Assembly (NCBI GenBank): GCA_963921825.1 | Contig: OY997589.1 | Coordinates: 248,001 to 312,000 of the forward strand | Direction of reading: 5' to 3' | DNA: 64,000 bases | Origin: Erodium maritimum | Lineage: Eukaryota; Streptophyta; Magnoliopsida; Geraniales; Geraniaceae | Shown here: one piece after another, positions 36,851 to 50,504 of the stretch | How the letters are laid out: the number at the start of each line of letters is the position of its first letter | Position numbering within the stretch: the first letter of the stretch is position 1 | Notes under the pieces: generated by a model | The model's database searches: none | The model's input: the letters and a program-made list of their open reading frames with translations, nothing else | What the model was told of the DNA's origin: nothing | Position numbers and translations under genes: made by a program

Positions 36851-37195
36851 GCTCGACAAGGATCTGATTGTTTCGAATAGGGAGGTTTTAATGACGTCAG
36901 GTGGGGTCGGGGTGAGTATCGCCCGTCCTGCTTTGTCACTTGTAATATAATCAAATTATGTATATGGTATCATTATGATTTTTCATATTTTCCCTTATTT
37001 GATTATAATATAACAAAAATAATAATAGGAATAAAACAGAAAAAAATGTTGGTCATCGTAAAAAAGGATTTGATTATTTTGATTTGAGAAGTTTTAATGA
37101 CGTCAAGTGGGCTCGGGGTGAGTATCGTCCGTAACGTTGTGTCACTTGTAATATAATGAAATTGTGTATATGATATTGTTCTAATCATTCTTATT
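36851..37195. repeat. Tandem duplication (period 206 bp) downstream of the ERF gene
   Basis: A block with TTTTAATGACGTCA, CGGGGTGAGTATCG and TTGTCACTTGTAATATAAT occurs at about 36851-36985 and again at 37057-37195. Each copy holds one TGACGTCA palindrome (36892-36899 and 37098-37105). It may include the ERF 3' UTR. Confidence 0.8.
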
Positions 37196-38250
37196 ATTTC
37201 ATTAATTGGTTGTATTATTTCTTTTGACAGTTTAATTGGTAGTAATATAATAAGTAATAAAAAAATGTGATCATCATGATTTTATTTTTGTATATGGAAA
37301 GAGAGAGCCAGGTCAGCATGAACTGAGTGCCACGTGGATTAGTTGGATATGGGGAAAATCTGAGTTGAAAGTGTATCTGAATTTTTGTATGTTCTTTGGT
37401 CTTCCTTTGAATTTCTCTGTGTGAAGATGTTTGACATTCCACACCAAAAAGCACACACAACATGCCTTTACCAAATTTTATATGATCTTAGTGATTTGAT
37501 TGTTCATCATGACCTTGTCTCTTAATCCATGACTAATACTTTTTGTATTAACTCATATCGAAAGTCTTCACAAACTTCATTTTTTCTCACTTGATTGTTT
37601 TTTGTTCAACTTTGTTTTACTCGCAGCTTAAATTCGATTGAAAGTGTGTTTGATTCGGGATATTATATAATGTTACGTTTTTAGCAGAAAACAATAACTT
37701 CGGTTGAATAATATTGACATTTGTTACCTTTGTTTTAAGGAAGGTGTTTTGTGAGAAACTTTGATGATAAACGAAAGATGACAATTAATTTTGCAAAAAC
37801 AAACTGACGGTTTAAGTATTATTTAACTAAAACTATTATTTCGTACTAAAAAATGCGACATTAGGAGTGTATTTGAAAGAAATAAAAAAGAAACATAAAA
37901 CGTTTCTACTAAAAAAAGTCGTTCAACGGGGCATACACGTGTGATTCTACATGAACACCTGACTTATTCAATTTGAAGTAATTTATTTGAACGACTAATA
38001 CAAAACAAGAGAAATTTACAGAAATGGATTCAAATAAAAGAAAAATCCATTACTACACTACACAGAGACTCGAGAGCTTCCCAGTTCCTACCATCTACAG
38101 TTGTTTTTCTTTCTCAGAGTTAGTAAACGAAACTGTAAACTGTGTTTTGATATGTATTGACTTTACATGTTAAAACTCTCGTTTTGTTTTTGCTCCCTAA
38201 AGAACTTCAATATAGCCACATTCGGTCTACAAACACATAATGCTCGAAAA
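37196..38250. other. Intergenic between ERF and PHD genes
   Basis: AT-rich spacer. No gene or repeat was recognised. Confidence 0.5.
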
Positions 38251-41200
38251 CTACCCGCCCTTACGCGAGTCTCTGTTAGCCAGTATCCGCCTCCGCTTGT
38301 ACACATTCTCGTATTTTTGCACATCGTCTTCCTCGCAGCTGTCCAAGATATTCTCTTTGCCAGTCTTCGGTTTGCGCTTGCACCCCAAACCGCGGTGGTA
38401 CCTATTCCCGTTGTGTTCCTGCATGTGTATGGGAAAACGAATGACACACGAGTATTGGTAAGTCGATATGCATTGATGATGATGAGTTATACACAAGTCT
38501 TACCCGGGATGTATTGGTTGATGCGTTTCTCTCGGGCGCTTGAGGAGCTCCATCGATATCTATGACAAAGGAAACGAGAGTATAAAAGGGATTGATCAAC
38601 CTACTTGAAGGTTTAAGTCCCAGGAATGGAGTCACTGAAGTCTTATTTCTCTCAACATTTTGTTGGGCCTCTTTGGGTTTCTCTCTGTACCGTCGGTTGG
38701 GCCTCTTTGATCTCTCACCAACTCTTGTTGAATCAAGTGACAAAAATAGACCTCCCTTCTACATAAGGGTTGTCTTGAGCCTAAATTGGCCTAGAAAAAT
38801 ACTTTAACTCGGGTCCATGAGATGAAACCTAGGTTCAAGTCCTGGTAACGGTGTCTCTGAAGCCTTATTTCTCCCAATTTCAGTTGGGCCTCTTTTGGCT
38901 TCTCTCCAATTTCGGCTTTGATCTCTCACCAACTCTTGCTGGGTCAAGTGGCAAAATTAAACCTCCCTTCTACATAAGAGGTGGTCGTGACCCCAAATCG
39001 ACCCAGAAAAATACTTGAACTTGGATCCATGAGATGAGACCAGGGTTTAAGTCCTGGTAACAGAATCTCTGAAGCCTTATTTCTCTGCAACTCGGCCCCC
39101 TTTGGGCTACTCTCTCCAACTTCGGTTGGGTTGCATTGTTCTCTCACCAACTCTGGTTGGGTCAAGTGACAAAACTAGACCTCCCTTCTACATAAGAGTT
39201 ATTGAGCCCAAACCGACCTAGAAAAATACTTGAACTTAGGTCTCCGAGATGAGGTAAGGGTTCAAGTCCAGGGAACGGTATCTTTGAAGCCTTATTTCTT
39301 TCTAACTTCAGTTGAGCCTCTTTGGGATTCACTCTCCAACTTCAGTTAGGCCTCTTTGATCCCTCACCCACTCTTGTTAGGTCAAGTGGCAAAAATACAC
39401 TTCCCTTCTACATAAGGGGGGGTCTTGAGCCCAAGTCTTGATACATTTAGTTAACTGCTGATCGAAAAACCTAGAAAAGTACTTTTAGAGTGTGTTTTGT
39501 AGCTATGTACCAGTTGTTTCATTTGTTATACTGGGTTTTGAGAGAAGCTTCTGGAACATCACAGTGCCTTGAAATACCAAGAATGGGTAACTCAAGAGCT
39601 GCAGCCTTTCAGAACGTGACATCTCTGAGAAGCCGAAGGAACCCTCCCATGTTTGCCTCAGCTGAGATATAGCTGGCAAAACTAGTCTCTCGACTCCTAT
39701 TCGATTAAGCAGCTGCAAATCAGTAGCACAAATGCACAATGAGATTCAATAACAGAATGGAGTATTGAAGGAGAGAAAGTTAAAGGATGATTACCTTCTC
39801 CAGCTCGTGCACGAGAATCCGACACATGCCCTGACGACGATATTTGAAATCAGTTGCAATTAAAGGCATCTCAGCAGCACTTTTTCCATGAATCCTGGAA
39901 GCGACAGCACAAAATTCAAATTGTTTGAATGCAAATCTATAAAACTGAAGTCCTGAAAAGATCACAGAATAAAAGAGATGAAACGACAAATACCTGACTG
40001 TGGCTACGCATACAAGCTCATCATCTTTTTGCAAAACCATTACATAAAATCCACGGAAATCCAACCTTTTTAGCTTTGACCTGAATACATAAAGAGAAGG
40101 ATTTGAAAACCATCCTCAAACTTTGGACAAGACAGTGTAGGAATAATTTAACAAGTCATTGTGTCGAGTCTGAAACAACATTGATGCAACACAACTATTG
40201 CTCAGAACTCAATTTAACAGTCATGACCCATATATGCCACAGGCTTGATACTGAGCTTTCTACTCAAAATACACCAAAAAACTTGTTCATTAATGAAAAA
40301 AAGAACATAGAATAAGTCTTAGCTCATAATTCTTAGTGCCTGTTTGGCCGAGCTTCTTCAACAGCTTTTACAGCACAGAAGCTAAAGATTGTTTGACAAT
40401 TAGTCATAATGCATCAGGATGGTCAACTATGGTAATATCCTTCAAAATTATTCTTGTAACACTTTAATATTGTCACTAATCAACTATCAAGCCTAAGCTC
40501 TCATATGTTTTTCCTCTCAGCAATACTGCTGCCAACCAGGTTTGGTCACGGGCCAATTAGGGACAGTACTAAGCTATCTTATGTACTAATCATCAAAATC
40601 AATAGTACAACTTCTATTGTAATTCGACAAAGATATTTGATGAAATTGAAATTTCATCATATTGGTGACAGTGGAGGCCCATATAGTCTTATAGATCCAA
40701 AACCAAAAGTAGAAGCTATGAATTGAAAATTTCCAGTTAGGCAGCAGCTGGAAGCTATTTCATGAATCAAATGAATATTTTCTCATATTCTTTTCGGTAA
40801 ACTTCACTGCAACAAACTTTACCCATTTCTAGTAGCATTACTGCTTTAAAATACATTTATTTGATGCAGGAATATATATATCCACAATGAATTTCTAATG
40901 AACCTTCAACCTTAAAGCTACTACATGTATTCTGAGCATATTTAAACTCTATTCATTGATGGCGAAACGGAAAAAAAAAACACCTTAAGTTCTCATTTCA
41001 GTTTTCAATTTTTGGTAAATTGAGAAAACAAATTTCAAGTATGCATAGTTAGAGAATCCTTACATTGAGCTAAAAACAATATCGCTTGACAGATCCCTCC
41101 CAGAATGGGGCTCAACGGTGGGCTCAAAACAGTCATGTATAACACCAAGAGCACGGACCAACTTCTTCCGTGTATCAATCCTAGAACCGCGCGAAATGTT

Positions 41201-44200
41201 GCAATCCTTCTGAATTGATGTTAAGAGAGTCCACGTTAAGCCATCCACAGCAGTAGGATTTGATATTCCCAATAGTTGATGAAGGTGGGAATATATCTGA
41301 AAGCAGTACAGAAATTACTACATGGTCATAAGACTCATAACAATGCTAGAATGACAAGAAAAGCCTGTTTTGAAGGCATGAAAACAAATACAGACAAAAA
41401 TCTGTTGTACAGTATGACAACAGACATCAGATATACAGTGAAGGTGCATATCCAGGCTTCATCAAATTAGATGAGCGTACGTGCGTAAGAGAGAGAGAGA
41501 GTCACTGCCAAGGTAACCAAAACATGCAAAATTATAAAATGTTTTGCAGAATCCAAACAGAACTTAGATGAATAATGGTAGTAGCATCAGCTCTACACAA
41601 TGGCACTAGATTGGCATATTTACCAGTACAAATGCCACACTAAGAGAAGATTATAAATAATGTATTAAAGAAGAATGTAAGGAACTCCTCAAACACATTT
41701 TTCTCATCCCTCCCTTCATCATCAAGACAGACTAAAAGACATATACCTTATGACAAGCATCACTGCAAAAACTTTCTGCTGAATTAAGCCCCGCATTAAT
41801 CAAGCAAACCACATGACCTACAAAACAAATTTAAAAAATGTTTGAATCTGCAAACTAAAGAAAGATAGGAGAGCACTACATGATAAAATGTAAGGAATTC
41901 TTGTCAACCAAACTTACATATGCGGTTGCACTGAGAGCAAGCCTTCGCAAACCGATTGTTTTTACTATTGCAATATCTCGACCCACATAAGCCACAGCGA
42001 CAAGATGGACAAAACCATCTTTCTTCAGGAATAACCTGAAAATCCCCCAACATTTATCAGAATGAACTGCAGAATATATTTCATTTTCCACACCGATAAC
42101 GATTGGAAAAGTATGAAAAACAAACATTGTCAAGCATAAAACACTAATTAATGAAAAGCATAGCCAAATGATCTATGAAACACACTTCAAAATAAAGAAA
42201 TTTAGCAAAATGCAACTATAAAAGTTTTTGTTTATCACAAAACAATACAATACCAAGCCAAAACAAACAAAATGATATGGTGACAGTAATTAGCTACCAG
42301 TGCCCTTTTCCTTACATGAAGAGTAACTGGCATCAATGAAAATCTCTCCCTCAACCCACACTAATAAGAATTTTACAAATCAATTATACGTGCTAAAGTA
42401 ATGATTCAAGGAGAGATAGGAATGCCATACCAGATTCCTTTAGGAGTTTATTGTCCTAAAAGAGTGTTTCACAGCATATGAGATATAGGAAATGGACAGG
42501 GAATACAGAAAGATCCAAGAAAAGGGACTCTATTTGATACCTTTTTCAGTAGAGAAACCCTCAGTAGGCATTTGCTGGTACTTATGGAATAATAGTAATG
42601 ACAAGTTGCTATTTGCTCATTAACTTGCATGAATTATATTAACACTCAAACAAAAAGCACTATTGCCCTTCCATACTTCTTTGCTAGTTTGAGACTATCC
42701 AAAAAGATTTACCATCTTGTTTATGAGACTAAATATTCTTGCGAGCAAGGACTGTACTTATCAATGATTAGGAACAAATGCATTCAGGAAAAGGGAAATA
42801 AAGAACAGAACAAGGAGCTTTAAGTTTCGGTGCCAAGGTATCAAAACCACCAATAACTTTTTGGAAAGCTCTTCTCAATAAACACAATCAAACATGAGAT
42901 ATAACATTAAAATATCTTCACTAATCAGAATATCTACAAAGATGAATTTTCTGTTTTACAAGAAACATAGGTTCATATGAACAATGAATCACACAATTCA
43001 AGACACATTAAAACCAAACGTCCAAAACAACGTGCCATAAATATTGATATGGAGAATTTCAACCCAGAACCAAATCAGGTCCAGAGATGTATAAAAATAC
43101 CTAAGTGAGGAATCTTCCACACAATGGACAGCAGTTTCATATGAACTTAAATACAACAAATAACAAAGATGGTGCCAAATAAGTCTGCCAGTCTAACTAA
43201 GATACACATCAAATCATGCTATCCCCGAATAAGTAGGAGACTAGTATTTTGTTTCAGCCAGTAGAAAGTAAAATTAAATTCATATACATATTACTATGCA
43301 GTACTAACATCAACAGCAAGCCAAGTTTGAAATTTTAACTGGAACAGACATGAATGATAAATGAAGGAAAAACACACCTTGAGGTCTATACAAGACATAT
43401 GGTAAGAGCATGGGCAGCAACCACAAAAGATAAGATCTTCCCCATAGTGACAAACAATGCATATTGTGTCCCTTAGTCGGTTGCGACTGATCCCCTTTCC
43501 CTTAAGCTTCCAAGGACTAGACACCATATCTTTGAGGTTGACATTTTGACCATAGTTTTCAACAGGCAGCGCTGAATGATGACCACTAGTAGATACTTCA
43601 TCCAGTGCATTTGTAGCATCTGACTTCTGCTTTTCCTCCTTTGAAATACACTTAATATTTGACTTGTATGGCTGAAATCTGTTTGAAACCCTTCTTTTTA
43701 TGTTCGAACGTTTCCTTTGGGTGGTGAAAAAAAGGGCAGCCCTTCTGCTCCTCAACTTTTCGGTGTAGGTGGGAATTATTAAATTACTCCTTAAAACAGT
43801 CAGACTCTTTTGAGAACTAGAAGCACCAAGAGGTAACTTGCTTTTCTTTCGTTTTTTGAATCTTTTATTCTGCACTAGTTGACTGTTATGAGCACGAGAC
43901 TGTCCCGAAACAATTTCCTTCTTTCTTGAAGAATAACATGGGACCTTCTTAGGATCATCCTGGCACACAAGGGGTGGTCCTGACTTTCCTACATATTCTA
44001 TCTTGCTTGACTGATTTTGGGTGGGAAGAGAAACAGGATGTACTTTGTTATTTTGAGCACAGTAATCACTGGGGAGCTGATCATGTTCACCTTCCACATG
44101 AGCATTACCCTCTGCCACAAAAGCCTCTGCTGTTACCTGTTCTTCCTGAAGAGTACTATTATCAACTCCATTTATATCAGGGTCCTGTTGCTGCTTTAGT

Positions 44201-45657
44201 TTATTTTCTGACCTCAAAGACCATTTCTTTCGTTTGGGTTCACCAAGTCTGTTTCTTTCTTCTTCCATATGCTTTGGTTCAACATTATCCAGAGAATCAT
44301 TATTTGTGCCCACAAAAGCATCTGATAAATGATTGATCAATTCAGACTGCTGATAATCTTCAGATCCATTTCCTTTCTTTCTAACTTTAAGAGCTCGAAT
44401 TCTGCGATTAGAAAGATTCTTACGACTTGATTTAACTGCAATTACATAGATAGTGTCCATGTAGTACTTCCTCCATAAACTCGGAATGCCACATGTCCAC
44501 TCTGCAATCATTTTTACAAACCCATAATTCTGTCTCAAATAAGACCAAACCTTCTTTACATAACCAGATAAGTGTTGTCCTCTTTCGAGCTCCTTAATTA
44601 TCTCCACCAAAACCCAGACACCACGATCTGTCCAAGTACCCATGAATTCATCCCATACACGACTTAACCGTAATTGAGTTACACTAAACTTTCCTTCATC
44701 AGCCTCATCTGGGAAAAAGACTGATCGTTCATTTGCATCATCATCATTGTCCAGAATTACACCTTCCCACCACGCATCGTCGATCCAAACATCAACACAA
44801 ACCCCAAAATGTAACTTAGACCCACATTGTTCTGGTTCATATGGGGGAGGCAGAGGTCGAATATGCCCACGATAGGTTGGTGAGACATAGCGCCGCTGAT
44901 GGAGGCCCTCAACTGCATTCGAGACGGAAATCGATTCGATAAGCATCAAATCACCAGTCTCAGCCAAAAGCTCATCATATTCAACGGAGCGACACAAGTA
45001 TGAGACACCAACAACCACTCCAGAGTACCACGACCCTCGCAGCCCTTTATCAAATTGCCGCACCTAGAAATTAACAAAAATATTGCCATCAATCTAATAT
45101 ACAACCCTAAGGTACCTAAAATAATGGTATAGAACTTCAATGTATAGAGGGAGACATCCAAATTAACCATTCAAATACAAATACAAAAAATCGATCAACA
45201 AGCACTCCCAAAATTAAACTCGTTCATAATTTGAACTCAATTTCCCCAACATTACTCATCAGGATCCCCAAAACACATCAAACAGAATTTAAGCATTCAA
45301 AGCACGTTGCAATTCAATTTCCGTGTACCAATACCAGAAACTCGTCGCCCAATAGACAGACTTCACTATCCCGACCACAAATCGACCAGACTCGCATACG
45401 ACCAGAAGAATTTTATCAACTAAAACGCGACACACTGTTTAAATCAGATACCAAATCCATATTTTCCACGTGATAATGGACCAAGACAAGCAAATCCAGA
45501 ATCAAAAATTCAAAATCACCAATCTACAATACACTCCCTCACTTCTCGATTTCCCGAGAACCAAACAGAATCTACCAGAAACACACACAGCCGATCAAAA
45601 ATTGAAATGTCCACCTACCTCAACCTTCTCGTTGAGAAGCAGCTTCTTCTGATTCAT
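38251..45657 (-). CDS. Agenet-PHD-GNAT chromatin protein (IDM1-like family)
   Basis: Probable nuclear histone acetyltransferase of the family that includes Arabidopsis IDM1, which links chromatin reading to active DNA demethylation. Exons on the minus strand, phase-consistent: 45619-45657, 43378-45063, 41918-42035, 41747-41817, 41064-41296, 39994-40080, 39795-39894, 39511-39712, 38504-38559, 38251-38418 (919 residues). A shorter form stops at 39503 if the last two exons are not used. The N-terminus is Agenet/Tudor-like (VRQFDKGLRGSWYSGVVVG, then VDVWIDDAWWEGVI). A basic middle follows. A PHD finger starts at about residue 548 (CIVCHYGEDLIFCGCC) and continues into exon 3 (WFCPSCRCGLC). The GNAT fold follows at about 700-810 with FYVMVLQKDDELVCVATVR and the acetyl-CoA loop YRRQGMCRILV. 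The tail is basic. It lies head-to-head with POLD1. Confidence 0.88.
38580..39430. repeat. Four tandem units of about 210-220 bp in the last-but-one PHD-gene intron
   Basis: Landmarks such as CTTCTACATAAG recur at about 38757, 38968, 39186 and 39407. Each unit also holds GGTTCAAGTCC-like sequence (similar to a tRNA B box) and CTCACCAACTCTTG. The units have diverged moderately, so the array is not new. If the two last PHD exons are real, the whole array is intronic. Confidence 0.85.
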
Positions 45658-46152
45658 GGAGCTATTAGAGATGCCAAATTGGCCTCTTCTTCTTCAGGCG
45701 AGTCCACAGCCGGTGACCTCGAACTCTCTCTTCTTCTTCTTCGTCGTCGTCGGAGAGAGAAACTCAACACTCAAATTGAGGAGCGGACAGAAACTGTGCG
45801 CGATATTAAAACAAAAATGGAAATAAAAATAAAATAGGGCTCTGATTGGGAGGACTGATTCTCTGGTGGCGACGCACTGTCTTATCATGGACGCGTGGAA
45901 CCTCTTTGCGTGTAGTGAACTAGCGCCGATTGGGTGACGTAAGCAGAAGGATCTGGGCCGTTGAAGTTTTAATCAAGGGGCGGGTGTAGGGAGTCTTTGC
46001 TGGGCAGGACTGTATGTTGTTTTCCCCTGGAAATGCCTTTACCGATTTGAATTTTGAATTTTCGGATTATTTATTTTATTTATATATCGATTCTCTCTCG
46101 CTCTGAAGACCTCAGAAATCTGGCGGGAATGTAGTTTTACTCTCAGAGACAA
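45658..46152. promoter_or_regulatory. Shared head-to-head promoter of PHD gene (-) and POLD1 (+), with E2F-like site
   Basis: The two start codons are 495 bases apart on opposite strands. GGCGGGAA at 46122-46129 (reverse complement TTCCCGCC) fits the E2F consensus and sits 23 bases before the POLD1 ATG, fitting an S-phase gene. A TA-rich block (TTTATATATCGA) at about 46079-46090 may be a core promoter. Confidence 0.6.
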
Positions 46153-49100
46153 ATGGAGAAGAGCAACGGCGACTCCAGGAAGCGGCCGCCGCCGACGGCG
46201 GCGCCGTCTCCGCATGCTCCGCAGCCAAAGCACCAGGCGATCTCGGGCGCAGACGATGGATTCGTCCGCAACATCGAGGAGCGTCACGGCCTCGCCAAGC
46301 GCCTCTCCAGATGGAAGCGCCCGGCGCTGTCCGGCGAGTACCTGTCGCAGTCCCGGAGTGTGGGTGAGTTCTGCTAGACATTGCTCAGTTTGTGAACTCT
46401 GTGACTAGGGTTTGTTGTGGTATTTGATGGATTTGTGTTTCTGGGGGTTTTCAGTTTTTCAGAAATTGGAGATTGATGATATAATTGGGGAGAGCCATCG
46501 AGAGCTGTTGCCGGATTCGTCAGGGCCTGCTGCTATTATCAGGATATTTGGAGTAACAGAAGAAGGTGATGGCCGTTGGAATATTTTAATCTTTGCTTTT
46601 ACAAATCCAAAGTTGTGATTTTTAGAGCTTTTATTGCTGATGCTTCCTTTGTAACTGATTCATTAAAGGACACTTTTTAATCTCTTCTATAAGTTTCTGA
46701 CTATTATATGAGTAGTTTCTGAATGGCATCCAATAGAGTGAGGTCCCGATATACATATTCTAAGCACAAGCATAGTTTTTGTGACCACGTGGCCTAAGTA
46801 TATTAAGTGCAAAGAAGTTATGTTTATTCATTGTTACGACAAGAGTTTATATTTTCCTTGGAAGTTTAACAGCTGGGAAATGTTGTTGGTTACGTTTATG
46901 ACAATAGCTGGTCTTGTAGTAAGGATCACTGTGTTACGGATTTTACTTCTTTGGAATAGTAAGTTCGAGACCATTTTCAGTAATACGAAGGTGTTCTTGG
47001 AACTACAGGTTACGTAAATACAATCTAATGTTTCCTTGGCTATTTACCAGGACATAGTGTTTGCTGCAATGTTCATGGGTTTGAGCCATATTTCTACACC
47101 AGTTGTCCTTCAGGAATGGATCCTGATGATATCTCCCGTATTCATCAAACTCTCGAGGTACTTTGCTTCAGAATCAGCTGCTGATTATTATTTTTTATAT
47201 GAGTAAGTTGCCTTTAACTAAGTTAGTCACTCATCTTGTGCCTGGTGATTGATTTAGTGGAGGATGAGGGAGGTGAACAGGAACAATAATGCACCAAAGT
47301 TTGTCCAACGTATTGAACTGGTGCAGAAAAGGGGCATTATGCATTATCAGCAGCATGCTTCACATCCATTTCTAAAAATTGTAGTTGCATTGCCTACAAT
47401 GGTGGCCAGCTGTCGCGGTAAACTTCAAAATTACTTACTATGCAAACCTTCTTCTCTTGCCTTAACGGGTTGCTCCTATTCATTGTATGGTTTATAATAT
47501 TTAGATTAACTGCATCATGGTAACATACATGATCGAAAGGATATTTTGGACTAAGTATTTAGTTTGCATTACCTATACGTGCAATATTTTTTCTTTGTTG
47601 TATATTGCTCCTAAGTCCAAAGTATTGTGGTGGAGTTTATCTAGAGTTTTGTTTATAATGCCAACATTTTGATACTGACAGGTATTCTTGATAGAGGCAT
47701 GCAAATTGATGGAGTTGGTATGAAGAGCTTCATGACATATGAAAGCAATGTTCCTTATGCTCTCCGTTTCATGATTGATTGCGATGTTGTTGGTGGCAAC
47801 TGGATTGAAGTACCTGCTGGAAAGTATAAGAAGGCGGCAAAGATCATGTCTTATTGCCAATTAGAATTCGATTGCCTGTATCCTAATTTTATATATGAGG
47901 TAATTTAGACATCCTATAAAAAGGTGTACATGTTATTCATATTGAAGTCTCTCCATGGGTAAAATCTTCCTTGACAAGATTTGTCAGGTATTCAGAATTG
48001 ATCAGCCATGCTCCTGTAGGAGAATTCTCAAAAATGGCTCCATTTCGAATATTGAGTTTTGACATTGAGTGTGCTGGTCGTAAAGGTCATTTTCCTAAGG
48101 CTACCCATGATCCTGTTATCCAGGTATTTTTTTTGTAACTTCTCTATCCTAAAATTCAGTGGTATAAGTAGTCAATTTGTTTCGCTGTTTCTGAAGTTGG
48201 AATTCTCTTTCGTTCTAGGTGGCCAATCTACTAACCCTGCATGGAGAAGAAAACCAACCATTTCTGCGTAATGTGATGACCCTAAATTCATGTGCCCCAA
48301 TAGTGGGGGTAGCTGTGATGTCTTTTGATACAGAAAGAGAAGTCTTGCTTGCTTGGAGGGTATTAATTTTTCTTCTTCATATGCTCTTCTTTGCATAACA
48401 AAAAAGTTTCATGTAAATGAAGAATACAAAACTTAGTACCTTTCCAGCTTGATCAACCATTAATTAGCAGACTTCATTGATAATATATGGAAACATATAT
48501 CTACTTATGAATGTTTCTAGTCTTAGTAGCTGTTTCTTTTTCAGGATTTTATCCGTGAAGTAGACCCTGATATTATTATTGGTTATAACATCTGCAAATT
48601 CGACTTGCCATATCTTATCGAGGTAATTTTATCGAAGATTCTTTTCCTTGAAGCCTGTGTTCTGTCACAGTCGAAAAATTTACTTGGTCTTCCAATAATG
48701 TACTTCCCACCCATGATCCTGACTTTTCTCTCCGTAAGGGAATTGCTGAGATTTCCTTTTGGTGTGTGCCTATATTGTTGAATTAATATTATGTCCTGAA
48801 CCTTTGGTTTACAGAGGGCTCAAGCCTTGGGAATAGCAGAATTTCCTTTATTTGGCCGCATTAGAAACAGCAGGGTCTGTGTTAAACATACAACATTTTC
48901 TTCAAGGTAATGTATAACGATGTTTCAATAGCAGACCAGTCATGGAACTATCATATCGATTTCTCCATTAGTTTACATCTACATTTGCATAACTGACACC
49001 CATATGACACTTCTCTTCCACTGAATATGTTTTCCTTCTCGTTTATGTCTTCTTATCTAATCTTATCAGCTTCTTTTGAATATTTGAATTATGGGTATTG

Positions 49101-50500
49101 TTTGAATGCAGACGGAATGGAACAAGGGAGAGTAAAGAAGTGTCTATTGAAGGAAGAGTTCAATTTGATTTGTTTCAGGTTTTGCCTGAAAGACATGTTT
49201 GCTTAAGTAACTCTATATTGTTGTATGTGACATATTTTTCCAGTATAATTTTAGGAATATATAACTTGTTCTGTTTTTTATTGCAGGTTATTTGGCGTGA
49301 TTACAAATTAAGTTCTTATTCATTGAATTCTGTTTCAGAGCACTTTCTTTCTGAGCAGGTAAAGTTTAGCATATCTTTTTTGGTGGTTTTGAACTACTTA
49401 AGAAGATATCATTGCTTTATGGGAAATAAAAAGCACTGGCGGATTATTAAAGCTCCTCCCTAAGTAATTGTTGTCATGCTAATTTTTACATTTTTAGTGA
49501 ATAAAACTATACATGTGCCTTCAAAGTAGTTTTTTGTTATACAACTGCCCCCAAAGGCAACTTATCCCTAAATGACTTTTTATTTTCTTGAGTGAGCTAT
49601 TTCTTATGTTTGTTATGGACACAATTCGAGCTTTGTGCAGAAAGAGGATGTCCACCATTCAATAATATCTGATCTTCAGAATGGGAATTCAGAAACTAGA
49701 AGGCGTCTTGCTGTATATTGTCTAAAGGTGTGTATATATTTATTTCTGTTCCCTGCCTTCCTAAAACTTTGTATGAGCTCCTTCAAACAAATCTTAGACT
49801 CAATTTTGCATACCTGGATCTCTTTCTTCTTCAGGATGCTTATCTCCCTCAAAGGCTCTTAGAAAAGTTGATGGTAATTTACAACTATGTGGAGATGGCT
49901 CAAGTGACAGGTGTTCCTATCTCTTTCCTTCTTTCCAGAGGGCAAAGCATTAAGGTTGGTATTATGCTTTTTTGCTCATGAATTTCCCGAATGATTGGGC
50001 ATTCTGAAATTTAGAATAATGAGTTGTTGTGTTAGGAACTTTCTCAACGTCTTAGGAAAGCAAAACAGAAGAACCTTGTCGTACCAAATGTCGATCAGGT
50101 TGGATCAGAACAAGGGACATATAAAGGTGCCAGGGTAATTTCGGTAATTTCTTCTGCTAAGTGAAGTATTTATAATCATAAGATATGGTGGATGAGTGCA
50201 TGTCTTTGCTTTTTGAGTTCATATACCGGGTGTTATATATTTAGATTTGTACAGCATTCTGTAAGTTCCTTCCACTTTTTTATGGCTTTTATGTGTATGG
50301 AACTTGAAGTTCTGTGTCGTCCTGAATCCCATGTTCGATATTTGAAATAATTCTTTTAATCACATATTAATCCAGAATAATAATATTCAAAGTTCTGTGA
50401 TCCAAAGCTTTCATCGTACTTCAGCTTTTCACGTTCTTGATGTAACCACTTGCAGGTTTTGGTACCCAGTGGTGGATTCTATGAAAAAATATTGCAAAAA
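46153..50500 (+). CDS. POLD1: DNA polymerase delta catalytic subunit, N-terminal half only
   Basis: Replicative polymerase with 3'-5' proofreading. Exons: 46153-46363, 46455-46565, 47051-47157, 47258-47417, 47682-47877, 47988-48123, 48219-48359, 48545-48622, 48815-48906, 49112-49178, 49287-49358, 49641-49727, 49835-49954, 50036-50134, then a partial exon from 50456. These give 559 residues plus about 11, against roughly 1,100 in the family. It carries the PolB N-terminal region and the complete exonuclease core: Exo [11 protein letters not shown], Exo [14 protein letters not shown], Exo III YCLKDAYLP. The match to plant POLD1 is close throughout (for example [27 protein letters not shown]). 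The last exon reads [11 protein letters not shown], where the family has VLEARTGFYEKPIATLDF, and then breaks. The polymerase motifs, thumb and zinc fingers are absent from the window. Either the gene is truncated here, or the assembly is wrong. Confidence 0.92.
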
Positions 50501-50504
50501 TTGA

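Noticed and set aside
38580-39430. tRNA genes or an active SINE, suggested by GGTTCAAGTCC-like B boxes
   Set aside because: There is no cloverleaf and no A box at the right spacing. The blocks are tandem and lack A-tails and target duplications.
43974-44336. 120-residue open frame on +
   Set aside because: It is antisense to the large coding exon of the PHD gene and has no independent support.
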